From Byssothecium circinans (taxonomy: Eukaryota; Ascomycota; Dothideomycetes; Pleosporales; Massarinaceae), in NCBI GenBank assembly GCA_010015675.1, contig ML976982.1, positions 998,006 through 1,059,687 on the forward strand: a DNA stretch of 61,682 nt, given 5' to 3'. The notes beneath the pieces were generated by a model that saw only the letters and a list, made by a program, of their open reading frames with translations, had not been told where the DNA came from and did not search any database. Shown here in pieces: positions 55,724 through 61,682 of the stretch; the first letter of the stretch is position 1; every line of letters starts with the position of its first letter. Both the position numbers and the translations under genes were made by a program.

Positions 55724-56170
55724 TCAGATGGCTCCTTCGGTGCTTTTAGACGCCTCACTGGCAACTAGAACCTTCAGCGATACATAGCGTTCTGATCTTT
55801 TGTCTCGAGCAAGCCAAATCGTCGAGTAGCTACCAAAGCCAAGCTGGTGGACAACTTGGTATCGGCCGTCCTGGAAGGTATCACCAAGCGTGATAGGATG
55901 GTAACCGCCAATGGTGTACTCCTCAAAACCTTCCAAGTCGACCTCTGGGACGTACACGAGCTGGGGCGATTGAGACTCGTTGTCGGCCATGGAATGAAAT
56001 GACCGGATGTGGCGGTCTTTGCGTGGAAAATTGGTGTCAAAATATGAGGGAGAGGTAGCGGTCGGGGTTCCAGCCATTAATGTCCAACAAGGCCGTCGGC
56101 AAAATAATTGAGTCCGATGGCGATTAATCTGGACGGCGCGTATATGAGAGTGTCCCAATGTAAACCTCAT
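55724..56170 (-). pseudogene. truncated SRPK-type protein kinase (N-lobe only)
   Basis: 148 codons remain. After a mitochondrial-like or disordered start, VPEVDLEGFEEYTIGGYHPITLGDTF leads into the kinase Gly-rich loop LGFGSYSTIWLARD and the ATP-binding Lys of YVSLKVLVA. The frame then stops. The YxxGGYHP...LG block before the Gly loop is characteristic of SR-protein kinases, which are expanded in filamentous fungi. The catalytic loop, the DFG motif and the whole C-lobe are missing, and no continuation is seen downstream. It is probably a decayed duplicate. A short expressed protein cannot be ruled out. Confidence 0.65.
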
Positions 56171-56649
56171 GGCTATCCAGTTGAGTTGCTGAAGGGTCCT
56201 CGTGCACAGGCCCCAGGCGAAAATTACTCCATGAAAAACTCGATAACCGCACGTTAGGTAGTAGGTAGGGTAGCTATTATTATAGCAAGGTAAATATTTA
56301 GTTTTAGTTAACTATTTATTTTGTTAACTTACTAATAGTTAAGGGATATCATAATTAAATTGTAGGTGCCCATGACCCAATGAATCGCGGCAAGATATGC
56401 GATGACATTGGCTTGTAGTGCCGAGAGACTGCTGGCAACAAGAGAGTCTTCGAAGCCATTCGGCGCAGACAGATAGTTGTGCTTCAATCTCTCTTGTTGA
56501 TCCAGAGGGAGCGACTGCCCCATCTTAGTGATATCATCGCACACCTTATTGGCTGTAGATAGAACGCCGATACCACTTCTTCTTAGACCTTCCTCGTACA
56601 TGAACCTTCCCGTGAAACAAAGCAACTCAACAAACTGAGGAGTAACGGC
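56171..56649. other. AT-rich patch with a fragment-like minus-strand frame
   Basis: The stretch around 56255-56355 is strongly AT-rich compared with its surroundings. A 112-codon minus-strand frame (56332-56670) has coding-like composition (FTGRFMYEEGLRRSGIGVL, STANKVCDDITK) and loosely resembles tetratricopeptide tails of fungal STAND proteins. It overlaps the first codons of the next gene and is likely a relic. Confidence 0.35.
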
Positions 56650-58302
56650 ATGCTCCGCCCATCTGCCCATCGGCTCCGATCCATCATTTTACCCTTCACA
56701 ATGGCCGCGATCGAGGACAAGGCGTATGTTAGGGCTAGGCTGACCGCCAGGCAGGCCACTATCGAGCAGATATCCCAGATCGCAGGCGTTGCAGGCGCCT
56801 CTGTTGGAATCATCTACCACGGCGAGGCTATCTACACCGAACATTTTGTGTTTAGAGATATCGATGCAAAAAAACAAGCAGATAGCGACACCATGTATGG
56901 GATTGGCTCGTGCTCCAAGTCGTACTTCGCTGCGGCCGCGGCTGCTTTGGTTGAAGAAGGGAAGCTATCGTGGACCGATCCCGCACTCAAGATTTTGAAA
57001 GATCTACGGATGGCGTCTGAAGTCGCGACTCAGGAGGCCAACCTGATTGACCTTGCGGCTCACCGGCTGGGCTTGTCAGGGGCCTTTCACCTCACATTCC
57101 AGGGCGATGGTGACCATCTAATCGGCCCAAAGAACTTGTGGCGCTATCTGCCCAAGCTTGCTCCCGTGGCTTCTTTTCGATCCAAATGGCTTTACAACAG
57201 CCACGGCTATTCCATCTTGGGCGAAATGTTGGAGCGTGTCACCGGTGCGTCCGTGAGCGATTGTCTGTACGACTACGTGACCAAGCCGCTTGGGCTGACC
57301 CGTACGATGTCTCGTCTGGATTTTGCCACGGCGCCCAACCTCGCGAAGCCATATGCCGCGCTTGCAGACGGAACGCCCTTCGAGTTGCTTCATCGTCAAG
57401 ATTTTCGCGGTCACTTCTTTGAAGCGGCAGCAGGCATTTACACGTCGCTCACCGACGTGCTCAAATATGCGGGCGCTGTCATGGGTGCTGCCAGCGAATT
57501 GCCTGATGCCGCAAAAGGCTCCATCCGAGTGTCAGGCCAGTACTCACACCATATTCCCGTCTTAAACCCCTCTTTTCTTGAAAGGTCGTACGCCCTGGGC
57601 TGGATTCGCACTCAACTGCCGGGAGTAGTAGGTGTTATGGGAGATAACCTCCGCATTCTACCCATTGAAAAGCTCCCCACCATCGGCTGCAACACAACCC
57701 CACGTCTGGCACTGTACCACCAGGGCGCCACCGTAGGCTACTTTACCTCCTTCTACCTGTTTCCGGAAACCCAATCTGCCGTTGTCGTCATGACCAACTC
57801 CATCGCCAACTGCGATGCTGCCGATTGGATTGCTCAGGCCATGATGCAGGCTGTATTCGACGATCAGAATCAGGTAGATTGGATTGGAGTCACAAAACAA
57901 TTCACGCAACAGTGCCTCCAATACTACGAGGATATGCAGACCAAGGTCGAGGAACAACGCCAGCCAGGACCGCCGCCAAGAGATATGTCGCTCTATGTGG
58001 GGGACTACTATGACAACGCAGACATCTTCTTCATTCGAATACGCCAATTTCCAGGCAAAGATTATCTCCAGTTATTGTTTCAAGGGAAGGAAAAACATGC
58101 CTATGCTCTTCGCTACTTCCACGATGACGTCTTCGAGTGGACTCTGACCCGAGACGAGACTGCAAAGCGTGGGAGATACCATCAGTTCGACCCGTCGTAT
58201 TATTGTTTCAACTTCCATGCTGAAGATGGAGGCAAAGTGAACGCACTGAGTTGGCGCCATGATCCGAACGTGCCGGATCCAGAACTTTTCCGGAAGAAGT
58301 GA
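56650..58302 (+). CDS. serine beta-lactamase-fold protein (class C / PBP-like)
   Basis: This is a single exon of 550 aa from the ATG at 56650. An in-frame ATG at 56701 (MAAIEDKAY) is an alternative start. Motifs of the superfamily: SCSK (SxxK nucleophile motif), YNSHGYSILGEMLERVTG (YxN), and YHQGATVGYF (HxG in place of KTG). A C-terminal lipocalin-like extension of about 150 residues follows. Members in fungi include esterases and acyltransferases of secondary metabolism as well as uncharacterised hydrolases, and they are rarely antibiotic-degrading. No signal peptide is seen. It lies in an accessory-looking stretch between gene fragments and a transposon. Confidence 0.88.
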   Translation: MLRPSAHRLRSIILPFTMAAIEDKAYVRARLTARQATIEQISQIAGVAGASVGIIYHGEAIYTEHFVFRDIDAKKQADSDTMYGIGSCSKSYFAAAAAALVEEGKLSWTDPALKILKDLRMASEVATQEANLIDLAAHRLGLSGAFHLTFQGDGDHLIGPKNLWRYLPKLAPVASFRSKWLYNSHGYSILGEMLERVTGASVSDCLYDYVTKPLGLTRTMSRLDFATAPNLAKPYAALADGTPFELLHRQDFRGHFFEAAAGIYTSLTDVLKYAGAVMGAASELPDAAKGSIRVSGQYSHHIPVLNPSFLERSYALGWIRTQLPGVVGVMGDNLRILPIEKLPTIGCNTTPRLALYHQGATVGYFTSFYLFPETQSAVVVMTNSIANCDAADWIAQAMMQAVFDDQNQVDWIGVTKQFTQQCLQYYEDMQTKVEEQRQPGPPPRDMSLYVGDYYDNADIFFIRIRQFPGKDYLQLLFQGKEKHAYALRYFHDDVFEWTLTRDETAKRGRYHQFDPSYYCFNFHAEDGGKVNALSWRHDPNVPDPELFRKK

Positions 58303-59470
58303 AACTACAAGGAATCCATTGCTGGGAAATAAAGTTTTTACTATTTGTCAAATATGCTCACGAATGTGTTTGTTGCCAATCTTTCTCACTCTTCCATGAA
58401 TCCGATTGCACATATTTCTATATTCTTCAGCAAGTGCTTAAGGAACTCGGTGCATGTGCCAGAGAAAAACTATGGGGTAGAAAATTGAATATCACGCTAT
58501 ACATGAAGGAGTGTCGTCTACAATGGGTAAAGGTGAGCTGATATCTTGAAAAGCGGGGAAGTGTGTGACCGACAAACATGCGGTTTGAAGTTTTGACGGT
58601 GAGGGAGGCGGAGAAGATGACGAATGTGTTGGACCTTTTGAAATCCATGACACTTCCAAACCTACACTGTTCAATTACTGCTGTTGGAGAAGTGAGCGAT
58701 GCGAATGGTGGAGTACCTAGCATTATTTCTAAGAGTGGACTGGATTACGAGATTTTCTTCGCCAGCTAGCAACGCGATGATATTCTTAAAGTTTAAAATT
58801 ATGACTCTAGTCTGGCGGTTGATCTCCAAGTGTTGGCAATAGTGATGTTCCTGACGGTGGGTCGCATGTGCGTGTTTAAACTTGTACTTGTCGGAATTGC
58901 AAATGTGTGACAGGTACTTGGGAGGAGGGATGAGCGTACCAAAGCCGTACATAGTCATTACGAAAGGGTGGTTAACTTCGCTACATATTTGCTAGCCTTC
59001 AGCTTCATACTCGCTAAGCCGCCAGCGTGTGGGTGGTTGCAGTGGAGCCACGGGGTAAGAAGACCTTGGCCTATATTCGGGAAGCTGGGGCAACGTAGGC
59101 GGGTAGGCTAGAGAAGGTATATGATAAAAAGTAAGGCGATTAGAAAGAAGTAGAAGATGGTATATGTGGTGGGACGATCGGGTTCGCTGAGTAAGTAGAA
59201 CGATTCGAACTGAAAGGTAAGCATCTTCACTTTTCAAAAAAAAAAAAAAAAAAAAAAAAACTAAGGTTCACTTCTAAGCCTCCGCAACCCAGGTTTATGA
59301 TCTTTTTCGCGAACATATACGTCTTCGGAGCGTTTAGAACTTAGGCGCCGACGCTTCGACTTCACCACGGTAAGGATGGTAATAACATTGGAAGCATGGA
59401 AAGGTGCGTAGAATTATAAAATCAGAACTCGTGATATGAAAAGACCAGAACGCCATCACAGCTTAGAATG
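58303..59470. other. intergenic, no supportable gene
   Basis: Short frames only. A run of 25 adenines lies at about 59237-59261. Confidence 0.5.
59237..59261. repeat. poly(A) run, about 25 nt
   Basis: This is a homopolymer of about 25 A. It could be simple slippage or the tail of an old retroposed sequence. No retroelement frame is adjacent. Confidence 0.85.
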
Positions 59471-60386
59471 TTACTCGCACTTTTTGCCAGTGACCATCCA
59501 AAACTTCCACGTATTTCCTATCGTGTTTAACTCATGTGCGACAGAATTATTCAACATTTCGAAGTCTTCCTGGCTGTACCAGTAGTTGGGCATTTCTAAT
59601 ACTTGGTCAGAAAAATTATAGAAGAAGAGACATTGGACCTACTAGAGCCAAAAAGAGCGAAGTTCGCGATGATTGATGCCATATTTTCAGTCGTCTCCTT
59701 CAGCATCCCTTCCGTATCGGCAGCGACTCCCATCCCAAAGGAAAAGACAACCTCCTTGACATCCTGCGCACCAGCGTCTTTAATCAACCTCTTCAACTCT
59801 GACCCTGCGGACGGATTCATCTTAACCTCTGGGAACGCTCGGGCGGCATATTTCATGAACTCGGTCATTCCAGGGTGGTTTTCACCGTCCTCGAAGCTCA
59901 GCATGTCGGCTTCGATGAGCACAATATACCCGCCAGGTTTCACCAATTCGAAAAGGCTTTCCACCACCTTCGCGTCCTTCTCCAGGACGAAGTTCAAAAA
60001 ACAATACCGCATGTGGACAAGGTCATACCGATTCTTGTCTTCCTCTGGCCAGGAAGCTGTGAGGTCTTGCTTCTTGAACGAGATGGGTGACGGTAACTTA
60101 TCCGCGATTTGCTTGAAGTGCGTCTCGTTTATGTCTGTGCCGAGCAATGTCGCTATGGGGAACTCATCCAGCGCATCAAGCATCCAAAGGCCATCTCCAG
60201 TCCCAGCGTCAAGAATATCGACCGGGTGCTGTGTGGGAAGGGGTACGCGGATAAGCTTATTGTTCATGACGTTTTTGTGGAGGAGGTGCTGACGGCGCAG
60301 AGCCCGTAGTCATCGGTGCCGCTGATACAGATGCTTTTGTAGTATCTTGGGCCACCCTGGCCGACTGTGGATGATGAGTCGCTCAT
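59471..60386 (-). pseudogene. SAM-dependent methyltransferase with frameshifted 5' end
   Basis: The main frame starts at the ATG at 60267. With a 47-nt GT-AG intron at 59596-59642 (donor GTAGGT) it gives 249 aa, ending WKFWMVTGKK, the usual C-terminal strand of this family. Motif I is ILDAGTGDGLW, followed by LLGTDI, DLVHMRYCFLNF and VKPGGYIVLIEAD. Upstream, codons 60386-60300 encode MSDSSSTVGQ...YYKSICISGTDDYG. The expected next block, LRRQHLLHKNVMNNKL, is in another frame, so one base seems to be missing (or two gained) near 60301. No intron fits there. It is either a disabled gene, a sequencing error, or a shorter protein starting at 60267. The type is typical of fungal secondary-metabolite methyltransferases. 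Confidence 0.65.
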
Positions 60387-60424
60387 ATTGGTAATGATGG
60401 AATAAATATACTGGGCAGCGTTGC

Positions 60425-60530
60425 ATTGAAACGTTTGAAACTGAAACCTGAGGTCCGTTTCCAACGTTTAAAATTGAAACAGATCTAATTGCTGTTTAAA
60501 ATGTATATTGTTTCAATGTTTCAATAGATT
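60425..60530. repeat. degenerate GTTTCAA/TTGAAAC subterminal-type repeats
   Basis: At least six copies of TTGAAAC-like words in both orientations occur within about 105 bases, between the methyltransferase 5' end and the hAT coding region. hAT elements commonly carry short subterminal repeats, so this may be the left end of the element. Exact terminal repeats and target duplication could not be assigned. Confidence 0.4.
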
Positions 60531-60701
60531 TGCCCTATTGTATATAGATTCTTAGTGGTGAGGAGAAGGGAGGCGATTTCGAAGACCAAAACGTAGTGTT
60601 TGAGGTAAAAGCTCGTGGTGGAGAGGGTTTTGAAGCCGCTGAGCGTGGTAGAGAGGTTCTTATAAGTCTTGAAGCTCTTCATCGTCACTCTGAGCGTCGC
60701 T

Positions 60702-61682
60702 TTAAGGTGATTGAGGTCGTTGAGGGCTTAAATCACTTCCAATATCTTCGCCCTCAAGAGGAATCTCTCTCGCAGCGAGCGATTCAACCTCATCCTCTGC
60801 TTCCGCTGCCCCGTGAGCGAACTCCCAAGCGACTGTAAGCTGCGCGCTTGCCACTCGATCTAAGCCTGTTGTTTCTCCCTCCTCGCCGTCGCTCTCGTCG
60901 TTAAGCTTCGCCGTGATCCCTGAGCGAAACCACTGCTTTAAGCACTCGAGTTGTTCAATAGTGGAGGCGCTGAGCCTACAGCGAGACCAATCCACCTGCC
61001 GCCGGCCGCCTGAGAAGATTCGCTCGGGTTCTGCGGACATTGGAGGGATCGAGAAGATGTTAATTGCGAGCTTTGAGAGGTGAGGATAAGTCGCCTGCTG
61101 CGTGGGTTCGAGCCACCACTCGAGCGCCGTGCACTTGATGGAGATCGGATCTGCCTTGATAAACTGCTCAAATTCATCGCTGTGGGACGCTCGATTGAGA
61201 GCTTTATAGCGGTACTGCTCGTAAGGCGACATTGAGCTAAGATCTCGCGAGTTTAAGCTTAATTCCTTCAGCTTATGAGGCTTCCAGAGAGATCTCGCAT
61301 TCTCGAGAGCGTTATCGACGTGGTTGATCTTGCCTCGTGCAGGGAGATCTGCCCACGCTTCTTCGAGGTAGCCCTTGCGGAGGGAAGGATGAAGGAGTAT
61401 TGCGGTGGCGTACGCTGGCACCTGGTCAGTCATATTATAGTACTTATCGAATGATCTCCACGACGTGATTATGCGAGCGCGAGTGGCCGTGGAATTGATG
61501 TATTTGAGCTTCGCGTGCTGGAAGTGTTTAATGAGGAAATCCATCATGAGAAGGATCTCTTCAAGCGACGATTTGTCGCCCTCCGCCTTCTTTATAGCCT
61601 GCCAAAACGGGAGAAGGAAGTCTTTATACTCCATAAGCTGAAGCCACTCGTCATGAAGGATGAGATCATCGCGGAGCTCTTC
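60702..61682 (-). mobile_element. hAT-family transposase, 3' part, runs off the right edge
   Basis: An open frame of 311 codons from Met 61634 continues 16 codons further to the window edge, so the 5' part is outside. The C-terminal half has the hAT dimerisation region: ALEWWLEPTQQATYPHLSKLAINIFSIPPMSAEPERIFSGG, then WSRCRLSASTIEQLECLKQW. The blocks LLHPSLRKGYLEEAW and NHVDNALENARSLW also fit hAT transposases of fungi. An acidic tail follows. The frame is intact over the visible part, and G+C and codon use do not suggest heavy repeat-induced mutation. Confidence 0.85.

Overview
The window reads as a nuclear scaffold segment from a filamentous ascomycete (Pezizomycotina). A Dothideomycete-like origin is my guess from gene content and is not proven. 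The signs are GT-AG introns of about 45-80 nt with CTAAC-type branch sites, a Zn2Cys6 regulator, fungal GH31, GH47, MFS and nitronate monooxygenase families, a mitochondrial Lon protease, and a hAT transposase. One 50-base run of N lies at 16030-16079. Most exon structures below were rebuilt by hand from splice sites and reading-frame continuity.

Left part (1-12.6 kb): a three-exon member of the aromatic amino acid ammonia-lyase family that has lost its catalytic residues, about 3 kb with no supportable gene, a large ankyrin-repeat protein with two introns, and a class I methyltransferase on the minus strand. Centre-left (12.6-30 kb): the mitochondrial Lon protease (PIM1), a long intergenic stretch, a large single-exon kinase-like protein followed by a 96-nt CA microsatellite, and a minus-strand secreted low-complexity protein with tandemly duplicated exons.

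Centre (30.6-36 kb): five very small minus-strand genes in a row. Three start with an N-myristoylation signature (Met-Gly-x-x-x-Ser) and two with clustered N-terminal cysteines. Each has a TATA box with one or more TGASTC-type (AP-1/Gcn4-like) motifs upstream, and in three of the five the spacing between them is nearly fixed. I consider this the best candidate for an undescribed system. It is followed by a 67-aa membrane protein head-to-head with a GH47 alpha-mannosidase, then a head-to-head pair of distantly related paralogs (38.9-42.2 kb) and an SRR1-like protein.

Right part (43.7-54.1 kb): a GH31 glycosidase divergent from an MFS transporter, with a Zn2Cys6 regulator next to the transporter. 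This looks like a small carbon-uptake module. The regulator appears to use two GC-AG introns and a 16-nt exon. A bifunctional folate enzyme (HPPK-DHPS) is divergent from a nitronate monooxygenase. The right end (54-61.7 kb) is accessory in character: minisatellites, an AT-rich patch, a truncated SRPK-type kinase fragment, a beta-lactamase-fold protein, a methyltransferase whose 5' end is frameshifted, and a hAT transposase running off the edge.
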